A DNA stretch of 64,000 bases from Strigamia acuminata. Taxonomy: Eukaryota > Arthropoda > Chilopoda > Geophilomorpha > Linotaeniidae. The notes under the pieces were generated by a model that was not told where the DNA came from, ran no database searches, and worked only from the letters and a program-made list of their open reading frames with translations. Of this stretch, positions 21,449 through 34,969 are shown piece after piece (position 1 is the stretch's first letter; each line of letters starts with the position of its first letter). The stretch spans positions 6,535,605-6,599,604 of the forward strand of contig OX442321.1 of NCBI GenBank assembly GCA_949358305.1, in the 5' to 3' direction. Made by a program: the position numbers and the translations under genes.

Positions 21449-22178
21449 AGCTCTACTGAGCTGTACTGCACATGCACCGTATGCCAGCGACATCCTGTGG
21501 AGGAAAAAGTAAGCTGTGACATACAGACCAAGCCAATTATTGTGTTAGGAATGGCTAGGGATGGGATGACATCCGGTGTTTTATAAAAACAAACTTTGAT
21601 TCGTACTAATAACATAAATTAGAACTTAATTTAATTTAACAGGACAAAAAAAACGACCAGTAATCATTAGTGCGTCTATTGATTGTATTCTTTTGTCTGG
21701 TCATTTCCTTTGACACCAGCTAAGGTCTTGTCAACAATTATATTCAGTTAAATTGCTAGTTCCTTTGCTGTCACGGCCAGAGTCACTTAAATGATTTTTA
21801 GTAGCGTAGCAACTAAAATACATTACAGTTATTTCAATTTCGCATAGTAGAGCGCAGTCCACAGTTGGGCGTAATCCGGCTGGAAATAGGTCAACGTTGT
21901 ATCGGTTTAGAGTATATAATTTACTTTTACCACGCCACAGGTAAATGTATTTGTAAAAATTTAGATTAAACATGCAACATTGTACTCAGTGTATGAGTAT
22001 GATCAATACTCTGTTCTTTATTTCACACATTTACTTCATTAGAGCCAGACCTTGTTCAAACGTTCTACGCAGTTAAATTGTTAGTTCCTTTTCAAAACAG
22101 CACTACGTTATTTGTAGTGGGAATTTGGGCATAAACAATTATTTTACTGCAGATAATTAGCTGTTATGAACTCCCATA
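21449..22178. promoter_or_regulatory. Upstream region of unit 3
   Basis: It matches 2516-3577 upstream of unit 1 without the MITE at 3106. Two copies of the GTTAAATTGNTAGTTCCTTT motif occur (about 21747 and 22072), the second about 105 bp before the ATG. It probably contains the promoter; no TATA box is convincing. Confidence 0.4.
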
Positions 22179-25100
22179 ATGGATTTCCTTGTACTCGTAA
22201 TCACATCGCTCCAAATATGTAAGTTATTTTAAAACAATTAAATATAAAATGATTTTAAAAAAAATGTGTGTTAGTATGTTGCATAGGTAATGAAATTGGA
22301 CATTTTCAACTCAACTCAACTGGGTGTTCTAGTGTGACTTTAGTTTCAAATAAAGGTAAATAATAAAGTGGTTTTAATAATTTTAGTTCTTAGTAGATTT
22401 AATCTCTGATTTGGCTGCAGACAGTTTTTTGAAAAAAAATTCCCAGGTAGGATATTGATCAAATAATAATGAAACATAAGTAGTTTTATCGTGTCAATTT
22501 TCGCATGATTAAGAATTTATATATTGCAGACTGAATTTCAATATTTAGGTTTCAAATGGCAAAAAATTAATGATGCTAATGTCCAGGAAAACATTTATTT
22601 TTTACAATTAACGTGCAAGAAGCAGTCTGTAAGCTGACTAAGATTTTTTTAATCTCCCAAGTGTTTCCTTATTCAAACGGCTCAAATAGCAGGTTAGAAG
22701 CATCCGTGAAATTCACAGCAAAATCCAGTATTTGCAAAGGCCCGTAAGAATAACAGTTATTCATGTATATATTGATTTCAATTAAATATAAAAAAAAATA
22801 GAACTGACAATTTTTAATTTAATTTTTAAAGGTGCCACCATCTATTATATTACCTCCACCAAATAAACCATTGACAATAGGAGGTTTTTTTGGCCAAATA
22901 TTAAACATCTTTAATACAATACTTAATATAAGGTAAAAAGGGAAAGATTGTTAAAATAATAACTGACAATAATAGACTTTGTACAGCGCACCCCCCCCCC
23001 ACTTTACCACTGAAAATTTGGCCCAAAATGGTGTATGCATGTACAAGTTATTTTACCCTGCTGTTTGTTTCTTCACCTTTGTTGTAAATTATTGCTTTGT
23101 TGTCATGTTGATTTATGCCTTTTTGAGAATTGCTGTTATTGCTCATTTCCTATGCTATTTCTCACTTACTATGTTTTTTTTCTCCATTTTTATGTAATGT
23201 TGCTTCTAGTTGTGCTTATTCTTATGTTTTCTATGTTATTTCATGCTTCTCCAGTATTCTCATGTTAAACCTAGACTAAGCCTTTTTCTGTTCACTATCA
23301 TTGTTAGTAATATTGCTTTGCTGTTATTGTTCTAAGGTTTCTTAGGTTTCTTGTGATGAAATATGTATTGTTAATGTAGTAAAGAGCTTGATTTCACACA
23401 GTGCACATGTGTGTTTCTTGTCTCTCCTTGTGGGCCTAAACCTTTAGGTTCTAAGACTCCTTATGAGTCAGTGGTTCTAGCAGTCCTCCGACCATCGGTC
23501 AACTACGTCACCTGTGGTGGCGGTTAGACCGGTGAACGCGTTGGTGCAACCAGCCTCACTCCCACACTTCTTCTTGACCAGGACAGGCATTGACCATCCG
23601 CCACACATGTTATTAGGGAAAAAGGTCATGCCACTGTATATTAATAAAAATATGTTAAAATTTGCACGAATGTGACGTTATTTGCACGAATTTTACGTTT
23701 TCGGCACAAATTTTCTAAACTTATGAAACAATTTTGACCGTTTTCTAAACTTATGAAACGGGCGTTATTTTCAAACTTGTTCACGAAATAAAAAATAAAG
23801 CTTCTCACAGATTACTTTTCAGCTAAATTACTTCATTTTGAACCATTTTACAACACTGTAGAAAAATCGGGTTGCTAACTGCTTTCGATTCTTGGTTTTG
23901 CAGCTCTAAAGTCGGGTGTTAGCTATTTTTAAATTTTTTTCTAAACTTATGAAAAGGAGTCGTATGTACGGTATACAAATGTCTATGTACGCTATACGAC
24001 CATTCCGCATGCATCCGACGTACGACCTAATTTTTTTCATTTTATTTTATGCCTCGTGTATAATGTGCACCCCCACTTCACGTTGGTGTTTTGAGGTAGA
24101 AATTATGCGCACTATACATGATTATATATACTGTAATTGTAACCACTCAACACTCGTGCATCCTTTTCCCATCTCTAAAATAACCACCAAACAGTAACAG
24201 TTTTAACAAAGATGTTTCACATGTTCATGGATAACAAAATAAATTTTATTCGAAGAAGTTTAAGCAGCTTCTATTTCTCATACTTTTGTCATACGTTGAA
24301 TTTAAAAAAAATTAATGTTTTAATATTTATTAGTTTTGAAGTAAGTCGATGCAAAGATGGTCAATTTGGAGTATTAACCAAAGGAAGCTGGACAGGAATG
24401 ATAGGTGACCTTACACAAGGGGTAAGAATTTCATATGAAGGTAGCTAAATTTAAATAAACCTAACTGTTATAACAATTTAAGTTATTTCCCATTAGAAAA
24501 CCGATATTGCACCAAGCTTACTTGTAACGAGACAGAGAACAGACTACTTAAAGTTCTCGTCGCAATTCTATCCATACCAAACAGATCTTATATATCGAAA
24601 ATCAAATCAGCACGAATGGCATTATGCTTTCTTTTTGCAACCGTGTAACCTGGAAATGTGGCTGTGCATATTTGCAATCAGTTTGATAGTTATTCTTGTC
24701 AAAGCATTAGCAACAATAATATCAACAAAAATGAATTTTCCATTTTGTTTCCGAAATTTCATCCACGAGTTGCTGCTTTGTTGGCCAATTGTCTTGCAAG
24801 GTTCAATTAAATTGTTTTTCTAAACAACTTATTATTTTGTGAAATGTTTTGCTCTCATTTTATTTAGGCATCCCCGATAGTCCATTGAAGTCCATGAAAC
24901 TTTTATTTCTAATCTACATCATATTTTCCAATTTGCTGTGGATGAGTTACACTTCTGTTTTAACATCTTTTCTTGCAACAACCGACACGAAAATTCCTTT
25001 TACTTCACTCGAAGACATGCTCGACAACACCGATTACTTGCCCGTGGTTGTGAATGGAACCGATCAAGAAGCGATTTTTAACGTATTACGATATTACTAT

Positions 25101-25985
25101 TCTTTATCTTCCTAGTTTATCGAATGGTTATTTTTAACAGAAACCACCATACGAAAATAAGACTGTGATAAAAGCTAAAGTGTTTACAGACGGCATTGAA
25201 TCAGTTTATAGTGGACATTTTGCATTTCTGTATCCATTCCGATTCCTTGTAAACGTAATTGGTAAGAATTGCAGTTTTACCGTTGCACCGCATTACGTCA
25301 GCAGACAAACATTGTCATTGGGATATTCAAAACAATTTCCTAATGCAGAGTATTTTAATCGCAAGTAAACAATTATTTTTATGCTGACTTTCAAATTGAT
25401 GTCATGACCAGGCTATATTGTAGTTAACTCATGCTTTTCGTACGCAGAATTTTATTACTAAAGCAAAGCGGAATCTTGTCGATTGAATATCAACGATTCT
25501 TTCCTGAGATGGAAAGCTGTTTCGTAAACCCATTCAATCCTATTTCGTTTGGCCAAATAATAGGACCTGTCGTATTAATTCTGATTGGAATATTGATCTC
25601 TTTATTTTTCGGACTAATCGAACTCCTCCTTTATAAATTTACTAGCTGTACCCGGCCACGCGTTGCTGTGGCTCATCTCTTAAATCCTGTGGAAAGAAAT
25701 TCCATGGAAATAAATTCTGTGGAAATAAATCCCGTGGAAATAAATTCTGTGAAAATAAATCCCGTGGAAATAAATTCTGTGGAAATAAATTCCGCGAAAA
25801 TACATCCCGCGGAAATACATCCCGCGGAAATACATCCCGCGGAAATACATCCCGCGGAAATAAATTTCGTGGAAATAAATCCCGTGGAAATAAATCTCGT
25901 GGAAATAAATCCAGTGGAAATAAATCCTGTGGAAATATATCCAGTGGAAATTTTAGCAATACAAAACACTGTCAACAATTTGTAA
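22179..25985 (+). CDS. IR unit 3 (type A), complete
   Basis: Exons: 22179-22218, 22287-22355, 22421-22446, 22530-22628, 22832-22932, 24334-24421, 24497-24800, 24868-25082, 25141-25364, 25448-25985. All are GT-AG with matching phases; the product is about 567 residues. The start gives MDFLVLVITSLQI, a signal peptide. S1 has WTGMIGDLTQG and TRQRTDYLKFS, where R aligns with the agonist-carboxylate-binding arginine of glutamate receptors. M1 is MWLCIFAISLIVILVKALA, M3 has SYTSVLTSFL, and S2 has FAFLYP with Tyr at the acidic position. M4 is followed by a tail of 18 NPVEI-like pentapeptides. It is the intact twin of unit 1 and probably a chemosensory channel subunit. The charged tail would be cytoplasmic, as the C-terminus of this receptor class is. 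Confidence 0.87.
25683..25952 (+). repeat. Coding 15-bp minisatellite, 18 units
   Basis: Eighteen 15-bp units without indels, more diverged than in unit 1 (NSVEI, NSVKI, HPAEI x4, NLVEI, YPVEI variants). They keep the reading frame at the end of exon 10. Upstream is the same TAGCTGTACCCGG sequence as in unit 1. Confidence 0.88.
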
Positions 25986-25999
25986 CAACACTACCATTT

Positions 26000-26409
26000 T
26001 GTAAAATCTATCAGTTTAATAGTTTTAAAGTGCCAATTTTCGTTTATTGTGTTAAGTTTAAAATTAGTCAAAGTTGTTTGTTTTTGAATTTATTAAGTGA
26101 TGACAATTTGTTACAGTATTTTGCATTAGTTATGAGTGTTTTAATATCGAATATCATTGTTTTTATCAAGGGTTGTCACAAGAGCCCTCTGGTATGTAAA
26201 TTCGTTGACCGGTCCTTGCTGACCAGAAGTTGACCCCATTTTCTGGGTCTCCCACCATCTTTTTTCATGTATGAACGCATGTTACCATGCGTTTCTTAGT
26301 GCTTAAATTTCTACAATTAAAAATAAGTTAAGTTTTACCATTTACTGTACACTGTGATTGTTATTTGTGCGTGTCACAATCGTGACTGGGTTATTTCGTA
26401 GTCGCAAAA
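26000..26409 (+). repeat. Solo LTR of a BEL-type element
   Basis: 410 bp starting TGTAAAATC, flanked by CATTT on both sides (25995-25999, 26410-26414). The empty site is at about 12362-12380. Its sequence and order of motifs (AGAGCCCTCT, GACCGGTCC, ACCATCTTTTTT, GTTATTTGTGCGTG) match the 5' LTR of the BEL element at 44077-44478. It formed by LTR-LTR recombination after insertion. Confidence 0.8.
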
Positions 26410-28177
26410 CATTTCTAATAACACTACCGATTGTAAAAATATGCCCTCTATGTTTAAAAATTAATATCTCATTACATTTCCAATTAATTCGAAAGATTTT
26501 GCCTTTGTAAGTTGATGTCCCATAAAGAAGTACTGTCCCAAAACCGCTGCCCCTACTCTACTTAGCATTGACATTGATAATCTCACCATTCAGTTTATAC
26601 GAATCAAAGAATGTAAAAAATGAAAAAAAAAATTCAAAATAAACTTGCACAATTTATTATTCAAATACCAAACTTGCATGTATTATTCCATTACTTGAGA
26701 AAAATGATTTCTCATCATGAAGCAAACAAAGATAAACAAGTAAATATCTGTAATGCATAGAAGCATTACATCTCAGACTTCTAAACCCCTTCTACACTTT
26801 TCTGTATAGAAATACATCTGTCCGTCTGTCCCTAAATAAAACACCAAACTAAAAGTCTAAAAGTTTTGCAATTTGCACTCTGCAGCCGTCGCCGGTTGCT
26901 AGGAGACAGCGAGACGGCTGCACTGCAATGCACGTTGATTCGTTCGTAAATTGGTTGTTATCTCCTTTGTTTAATACATTTAATTGGAAAACTTTTGATT
27001 TGAGTTGATTTATTCAAAAGAGGAGCTAAAAGTGTATCTAAATTATGCGATTTCAAGATTTTTTATTCGAAATTCAAAAGTTACTTTACATTGCAAAATA
27101 GGACACAGCTGATCAGCAATCGGGATTTATTGTATGGGTTATCTCCCCGCATCAGCTTGTTTATAAGCTAGTGTATTGACTGTTATAGACAGACATCAGC
27201 TGTCGGGCTTAGTGAAAGAATCAGAGAAAAAAACAAAAAATACAGGTCAGGCCAAAAACCAGCCCTTATGTATGTTCCACAAAACAATAGAAATTAGTGA
27301 CAGCAAATTAGACATCAGAATCCCTAGATTTGCAGGTCTCTTTAGAGATTAGCGAGTCCGGACCTTGCAGAAGACTAGATATAGAATAACCCAATTGGTA
27401 CTTCTTATCAGGTAAGTATTATTCGCTTTATATTGATTCGATAGAATAAATATTCTTACAAATATTACACTTTCAGTCTAATAAATAAAATATATTTATT
27501 AATATATTCCTAGAATTAATTAGACCTATTTTAAATGTATTCGAAATGAGCGCCTTTTACCAAATAGCGCCATCTGATGATAAATTGCGTACTATATGGT
27601 TTTATAACCGTCACAAACTTTAAATTGACAATGTAAGAATTAATTATCAATTAACTTACTGTTGTCATAGTTATAATATGTCGATTTACAGTAAATTTTA
27701 ATAAAACCATCAAATATTAATATTTCAATTCAAAAAGAAAGACTCAACACTATCATTAAAGTGTACACACGTAACATTGGAATCAATTCTCAATTACTGT
27801 TGTCACAATTTTCACATGTCGGTTCACATTTAATTTAAAAAATTCATCAAGTATTGATTTTTCAATTTAAAACGACAGATCCAACACTGTTATTAAACCG
27901 TACACGCAATCCACCAATGGTTTTGATCTGGTAAGTGTGCTTACTGGTATTTCCCTGTGAAAACTACAACATATAATTCCATTTTGTCCTGTAGAAGTAT
28001 TGCCTATAATTTTATGAATCCCACTCATAGGATCCTACAACTGCCGTTACTTGTCAACAGCCCTTCGCTCAAACAACTGAAGAAATAAGTCGTGGAAAAA
28101 TTTCGTTCTGAAGATCGTTTGTACGACTACACAAATTACCGGTAATTCTCCACTTGCTCGTGGCATTAATTCTGACC
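26410..28177. other. Spacer upstream of unit 4
   Basis: No gene or clear element is seen in about 1.7 kb of AT-rich sequence. The last 200 bases resemble the type B 5' region (CAACTGAAGAAATAAG). Confidence 0.5.
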
Positions 28178-31100
28178 ATGTATCTTTTCACATGCATACA
28201 TGTGTTTCTTTACACAGGCAAGTTAAACTACTTGAATTTATAAAAAGAAATATTTTAAAAAAACCATTTCTTTCTCTAGTTTCTTGTATTGGTTATCAAA
28301 CTAAAAATTTGCACTCCAACAGCAATGGATGTCCCATTGTGACTTTAATTTCAACTAAGGGTATGAGAACTTAAAAAAGGTTGTAATTGTTTACAATTAT
28401 GACAGTTTAACTACATTTACAGAGAATCTTATGAATCCTGTTTCCAAGGTAAAACATCAATATTTTTACGTGTGTCGTGGGATTCAACACAAATAACAAT
28501 CCTTATCTGAAAAGATGAGTTACTTAAGACATTGTAATAATTTCAGTGAGAAATAATTCATTGCTTAAATGCACGCTTAAATTTCGAACTATTAGTTCGC
28601 GTTCGCGAACTAAATTCGCGTTCGCAAACTAAGTCGTAGTGAATGAGAACGTGAACTAGTTCACACAGTGATGAACGTGAACTTGAACTAGTTCGCCGTT
28701 TGGTGAACGAGATACAACACTGCTTAAATTATAACACATTTTATTAAAAGGATTGAATCAACTCAAACTTACAATTACTAAACGAAATAAACCGAAAGCT
28801 TCAATTGTAATCAAAACATAATTTAACTTGTTCTATTACTGCCGCATGTCGGTATAATGCGAGTATTACCGGCTTGCCGATAAACCACGTTTTTAACGGC
28901 ATGCCGGTGTAAGTGTGTTAGAATATTTTTTTAAATTCTGAGCCCAATACGTGCATAAAACGCATATTTAGATTTCAAGATGTAAGAAATTGGGCTAAAT
29001 TTCTATAAATTTTTCCAAAAATTTAGTAGTAAGCTTCAGAATATCAAAAAAACCTAAATTTTAGGCCCAAATTTGTACATAATTATTCATCAGGGCTCTT
29101 TCAAACAAAAACAAAAAAAAAGTCACTCGATGCCATCTAACGAGAGTTTTCGCAAACTCACATTCAGAATTGCATGTTTGGACCCGCTGCTTCACAGCGT
29201 GGGCTGGACGCGTGACTATGTGTATAAGCAATAACATTTTCCTCTTTATTACTTGAACAAAAAAAAATTGTCAATACCAACTAAAGTATAAATTGTGATG
29301 CTATTACTAGATCAAAAAACAGTTTTTTTTTATAACGGGTGGGTCATTATCACCAGTAAGCTTGGATTACTCTAATATTGGATGCACGTAAATAACAGAT
29401 CGTATTAATGATAGTTTAGGCCTTTAGCGGTCGGTGACAAACATCTACCTATGTGCAATAAGCTATATTAATGTCTCAAAACCTAAATATTTATGGTAAG
29501 ACGTTTTCCAATCCATTAGTTGAGCTGAGTGGTTAGGCTGGCTTTTCCGCATCACCACAACTAATAATGAGTGCGGTTGCCGCCGAGACACCTAGTCATA
29601 TGTATTATTCACTAAGTTATTAACCATCAACTAATTTTGAATTTCATATCTTGCAGACTGAACTTCAGTACTTAGGATACAAATGGCTGCAAATTGAAGA
29701 TGCAAATGTTCAAACAAACAATCCTCTTTTACAATTAAGTTGTGAAAACCAATCCGTGAGTTGAATACAATTAAGAAAATTTTCAAAGTATTTACACGTA
29801 GTGATAAAATCTAAGGCTAGGATTTTTGGAAGTAGCAGAATCCAGTATTTGCCAAGAAGACCCGCAAGGATATCAGCTATACATGTATGTATTGACCTCG
29901 GTTAACTTTTCACTAACTTACTTTAAACATATTTCTTTAAGCGTCCACCGGCCATAACATTATTACCAAAAAATAAATCATTCTCACTAGGCGGACATTT
30001 TGGCCGAATATTTAACATTCTAAGCACAAATTGCAATATAAGGTAAAATATAAAAGTAATGTTAAATCCGGGAAATCAACAATGTATCAACAACATAACC
30101 CAATGCGCACAGACACATATCTTAGTTCTCTCACCACAGACCAATACTAATACCAAACACACAGCAAACGGCAACAACAACTCCTAGCGCCCATCCAGCT
30201 GGGATGTAGTTTTACGTTCAACAATAACTACTATGCCACTCTATACATTTTTTATAGACTTTTTAAAGAAAAACAATTATTTATCAAAATTGCCTCACAA
30301 ATACAAAAAAAATCTAAATTGTTAAAATGTTGCATCTCTTATATTTGTGACACTGAGATTATTTCTTAGCTTTGAAATAATTCCATGCAAAGATGGTCAA
30401 TATGGAGCCTTCATCAATGGAACGTGGACAGGAATGATAGGTGAACTTATCCGAGGGGTAAGCTTTTTCCTACTAAATTAACATAGTGTCACGACAATTT
30501 AAAATTTCTCAACAGACAGCTGATATTGCTATTGCTGCCATAAGCAAACTACGAAAAAATTACGTAGAGTTCTCACCAACAGTCTATATAGACCAGATTA
30601 ATCTTATATATAGAAAATCAAATCAAGAAAGACGAAATTTCAAGTTCTATTTGCAACCATGTAACATGGAAATGTGGCTGTGCATATTTGCAATCAGTTT
30701 GATCGTTATCCTTATGAACGCACTAGCAAAAATTATTTCAACAAAAAAGAATTTTGCGCATTGTTTCCGAAGTTTCATTACCGAGTTCCTGCTCTGTTGG
30801 CCAATTGTCTTACAAAGTAAGAATAGCTTTTCTAAACAATCAATTCACTGGTGAAATATTTTGACCTAATTTCATCCAGGCAACTTCAGTAGCTTCTCAT
30901 TGAAGTCGATAAAATTTTTATTTCTCATCTACATCATGTTTTCAATGTTGCTATGGATTAGTTACACTTCTGTTTTAACTTCTTTTCTTGTGACACCCGA
31001 TACGGTTATTCCTTTTACATCACTTGAAAACATGCTTGCCAACACAGATTACTTGCCCGTGATTGAGAAGGGCAACGTATTCGAAGAAATTTTTAAGGTA

Positions 31101-31833
31101 TCATTTTTGATGGACCTATCTTGATTTGACTACCCCCCACCCCATAATTACGTTACGAATTGAAACCCCCACCCCCCAAATTTTCCAAAAATCATATAAA
31201 AAATGCTCATATTGTGATTATTAAAAATGTAAACATTTTTTTTACATGGAACGTAACAAAATTTGAACCCCCTCTCCCTCCCTTGGTGCGTTACGTAATT
31301 TATGGATGGCTCCTAACTGGTTTGTTGAACGGTTGTTTTTAATAGAAACCACCATATATAAGTAAAACTGAATTAGTTGGGACTAGAAAAGAGGCAATCG
31401 AATACGTTTATAACGGAAAATATGCAATGCTGGAATCACTCCGTGTGTTACAGCTTTCAACTGATAAAATTTGCAGTTTAGCTGCAGCACCTCGTCACGT
31501 CGGAGGAATATATATGTCAATAATTTATTCAAAACAATTTGCCTACACGGATTATTTCAATTGCAAGTAAACAATTTCAAGCTATGAGAAGCAGGCATCA
31601 GTTAACTCACCATTTTGTATAACAGAATTTTATTACTGAAGCAATATGGAATCATCAAATGTGAAGAACTTCGATTGTTTTCTCAATTAAAAAGCTGTCC
31701 GGAAAATCCATTCAATCCCATTTCGTTTGGCCAAATAATCGGACCATTCACATTACTTATGGCTGGGATTTTCATTTCTTTAATTTCTGGATTAATCGAA
31801 CTAATAATTAATAGATTTATCGCAGAAATATAG
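28178..31833 (+). CDS. IR unit 4 (type B), complete
   Basis: Exons: 28178-28217 (donor GC), 28280-28360, 28423-28448, 29657-29755, 29942-30042, 30370-30457, 30516-30816, 30880-31097, 31346-31566, 31626-31833. The product is about 460 residues. The signal peptide begins MYLFTCIHVFLYTG. S1 has WTGMIGEL and KLRKNYVEFS with the conserved Arg. M1 follows CNMEM, the pore ends CWPIVLQ, and M3 has SYTSVLTSFL. S2 reads YAMLES: Glu sits where the acidic agonist-binding residue of glutamate receptors lies, unlike the other copies here. M4 ends INRFIAEI. It is closest to unit 2 from intron 5 onward and most likely functional. Confidence 0.87.
28584..28722. mobile_element. Small hAT-like MITE in intron 3 of unit 4
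   Basis: 139 bp between 8-bp direct repeats CTTAAATT (28576-28583, 28723-28730). It is made of GTTCGCGAACTA and GAACTAGTTC palindromes and ends ACAACACTG, a hAT-like terminus. The left terminus does not mirror it, so the left end may be lost. Confidence 0.5.
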
Positions 31834-33605
31834 AATAGATTTCTTGATTAATTTCTGATTCACGTAATTTTCAGACGTAAATTATCAATCACTCAAAGAG
31901 GTATTAATGCAGAAGTGCAAAATAAATCTCTTTAAAAAGTTCAATTCAACATAATCGTGCACATCAACAATTTCAAAAAATGTCATTTGGGTTAGTGTCT
32001 CTTAAAAAATTAATTACTTTGAATCCAATCTTGTATTAATTAATAACTTTGAGGGTTTAAGCTCACATTTCAAAATATGTACCTTTATCTTAGTTGATTT
32101 TGTTCCGTGTTATGAGGTATAAAATCAATTTACTACCTATGTTAGTTGTTACGTTTTCCAAAAGAGATTTATGTTTTTCTTGCTTCACGTCCTTATGTAT
32201 TGTTGTAAGATCGTTGTCGTGGGACACCCTGTGTGTCACTGCACAAACGTTGTAGCGTATATAAACACTACAAGCTAAATCGCATTAATTCTTTCAATTA
32301 CAATGTAGGTTGCCAGGAAGGCATCCCCTGGCAACCACCCTAATAAAAACAGTCTCGACTTAAAATCCATTGAATAAACATCACCTTCATTCTTCTAAAG
32401 AATAATTCGCCGATTTGGCCGTTGCCAAATTGCCCATCGCCAATTTGGTCTCGCCCACTTTGTGTTTGTATGATACAAACACAAACCTGAGGTTGGTACC
32501 CGTCTATTGAAAATTAGTCAGAGAAATACAATTCCTTAACAAAATAGTAAAATAAAACGCGCAACCACGAGAAATTTCCCGTATAACATGTAAAGCTGTG
32601 AAATTAAGGTCATACGAATGTGAACACTCGTGTGACCAATCCTGTGACCACAAGAACCAGTGTCGTTAAACATTACTTTAAGTCATATCAACTCAACTTT
32701 TCACTCCCGACACAGTTTCATAGGACTCTTCATGATCCAATTGCAGGTAAATTCAAAAGTTTAACTTATATTGTCTGTATTAGTGCTTGAATAGATGGAA
32801 TAGGTACTTACATTTCTGTAGACCGCTCGGTGTAGTATATTTATCTCGACATTAACGTGCCTCAAACTTTAGTAAGCACTCTGCCATTATTTATACTTCA
32901 ATCGCGCATGTAGTGCTTGAAGTGGTGAAATTATGAACCAGGTTCTTCGCGAGGTGTTTAAATGAGACCCAATCCACTACGTCATCCAAGTTTAAAATCT
33001 GAATAAAAAAAAATACAAAAAAACAGCACAAGTTAAGCAACGTTTGAAATACGCCATTCTCGACTAATAAAATAAAATAAAATAAAACCACTATCTATTA
33101 TCAGAGTTTCAAACTACTGTCTGCCTACAACAATATGGCAAGTCTTTGATCACTAACAACGCATTGCGACCAATCAAGCAGGCGATCAAGCTCATTCCAT
33201 TTATGATTTCAGAACTTTTTATTGCTCATTCACTACAACAACTAAAGAAATAAGCCGTAACAGAAACCCAAATAATTTCCTCCAGTATTCCGATCCACAT
33301 GAATTGTCTTCAGATTATGTATACGGTACTATCTTCTTGTACTCGTTCATTTATAGCAAAACAGTACAGCCTTGGAAATAAAAATCGTCCCAGTCCAGCT
33401 TGAAGCTCACCTGCAGAATGAGCGTTTTTGGCTGTATCCACCAGGTAGTGCAAAACCTCACTGATAAATTATGACGTATTGATATTTAAATGATGTCACA
33501 CAATCACCTTCACATCATGTAATTGTGGGGCACGAATTTTCTTGCTTAATAAGAATATACAGTAAGTGCTTAATTGTCAATTATGACTGTTTAACTGCGT
33601 TTACA
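31834..33605. other. Spacer after unit 4
   Basis: 31834-32370 is the third copy of the type B 3' flank. The rest shows no gene. 33220-33270 resembles the type B 5' region (ACAACTAAAGAAATAAGCCG) and probably belongs to the relic unit 5. Confidence 0.55.
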
Positions 33606-34323
33606 GTGAATCAAGGATCAATATACAGGGTGTCCCAAATGAACGAAGCCAGTCAAATAACGAAAAGACCATTTGAATGAGATGAATGAAACGAATGTAG
33701 TAATAGTAAACTAAGTGAGGGCATTTCAAAAATGTGAAAAAATTTTACCTCTGGCCTTTTCTTCAAAGTCATTCCAACTCTAACTTTTAAACTAAGACTG
33801 GTAGAGCAATATTCTCAATTGAAAAAAAGAAAAAGCACCTTCTGTTTAATAGAAAACTGCTCATCAAATTTACTCCGACACAATAACAGAAAAAATTATG
33901 AAAAAAATAAATCGTGGTAGAAAAATTCAGATTGTTAAAACTTTTAAGTGATTGAAGTTGCAGTTTAACTGTTGCACCTCATCACGTCACCAGAAGAGAT
34001 GTCTCAATTATTTACTCAAAACAATTTCCGTACAAGGAGTATTTCAATCGCAAGTGAATAATTTCAGGCTACAATTATTAGCTGGCATGAATTAACTCGT
34101 AATTTTCTGTAACAGAATTCTATTGCTGAACCAATATGGAGTCGCAACATGTGAGAGACGACGAATGTTTTTTGAAGTGGCAAGCTGCTTAGAAAATCCA
34201 TTCAATCCCATTTCGTTTGGCCAAATAATAGGACCTTTCATACTCATTATTGCTGCAATTTTCATGTCCTTAATTATCGGAATAACTGAAATAATTGCTA
34301 ATAGATATATCACAGAAATATAG
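33606..34323 (+). pseudogene. IR unit 5, relic (exon 3 trace, exons 9-10)
   Basis: A broken exon 3 (about 33606) is followed directly by unrelated sequence starting ACAGGGTGTCCCAAA. The end of exon 9 (about 33937-34053) has an in-frame TGA in the place of the codon after GAT in other copies. Exon 10 (34116-34323) is open, with NPFNPISFGQIIGP and M4, ending NRYITEI. Exons 4-8 are gone. A last exon this well preserved suggests recent loss or gene conversion. Confidence 0.8.
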
Positions 34324-34730
34324 CATCAATTTTTTGATTTATGTAACTATCAACCATAAATTCTCCAACACTTATTTCTGTCTATTTTCTCGACGACACA
34401 AATTTGAAGTCACCGCTGATATTATCGGTGTACGTCACTCTGGAACAATCTTCTGTATGATGTCAGATCCTCGATCCTTGACTGTTCTACGCGAGAATTT
34501 TGTAAAAATATTATTACATTTTTTAATCATAAATTTTGTCTTTATTTTCCTCGATTTGTATACAACTTAAAGATTCGAGATTCGAAGATTCGGTGGGATT
34601 CGGGCAAGATTCAGAAGTCATTGTCAGAGATTCGGTCAAATGTCGCCCCCCTCGGTTCTACGTCTCGATGCCGTTTCCATTGCAAGCACATGCAAGCACG
34701 ACTGCACACTCACGTTTTAAAAGTTCAAAA
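34324..34730. other. Spacer, no gene seen
   Basis: Non-coding. Short AGATTCGAGATTCGAAGATTCGG direct repeats occur at about 34570-34595. Confidence 0.5.
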
Positions 34731-34873
34731 TGTTGGTGATCGAAATAAGTGGATCGACTTGGATGAAATTAATAGGAGTTGTTTATTCAAACGAGATGTG
34801 AGAACCTGAGTCCCTCGTTCAAGCAACGTGGCAGGAAGAGCCCCTCGTCACGTGATTGGTCAAGGGGGATACA
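34731..34873 (-). repeat. Copia-type LTR relic, minus orientation
   Basis: 143 bp. Read on the minus strand it runs from TGTATCCCCC to CACCAACA. It is preceded on that strand by a purine tract CCGCCAGGGGGAGTTAAT. Size and TG...CA ends resemble the 157-bp Copia LTR of this window. It is similar in layout to 35769-35917. Confidence 0.4.
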
Positions 34874-34969
34874 ATTAACTCCCCCTGGCGGTGGGAGACC
34901 CTCATTCGAGTTTTAGCTATTCGCATTGCCAGGTGACACAAAAATACATCACAAAACACTAGGCACATT

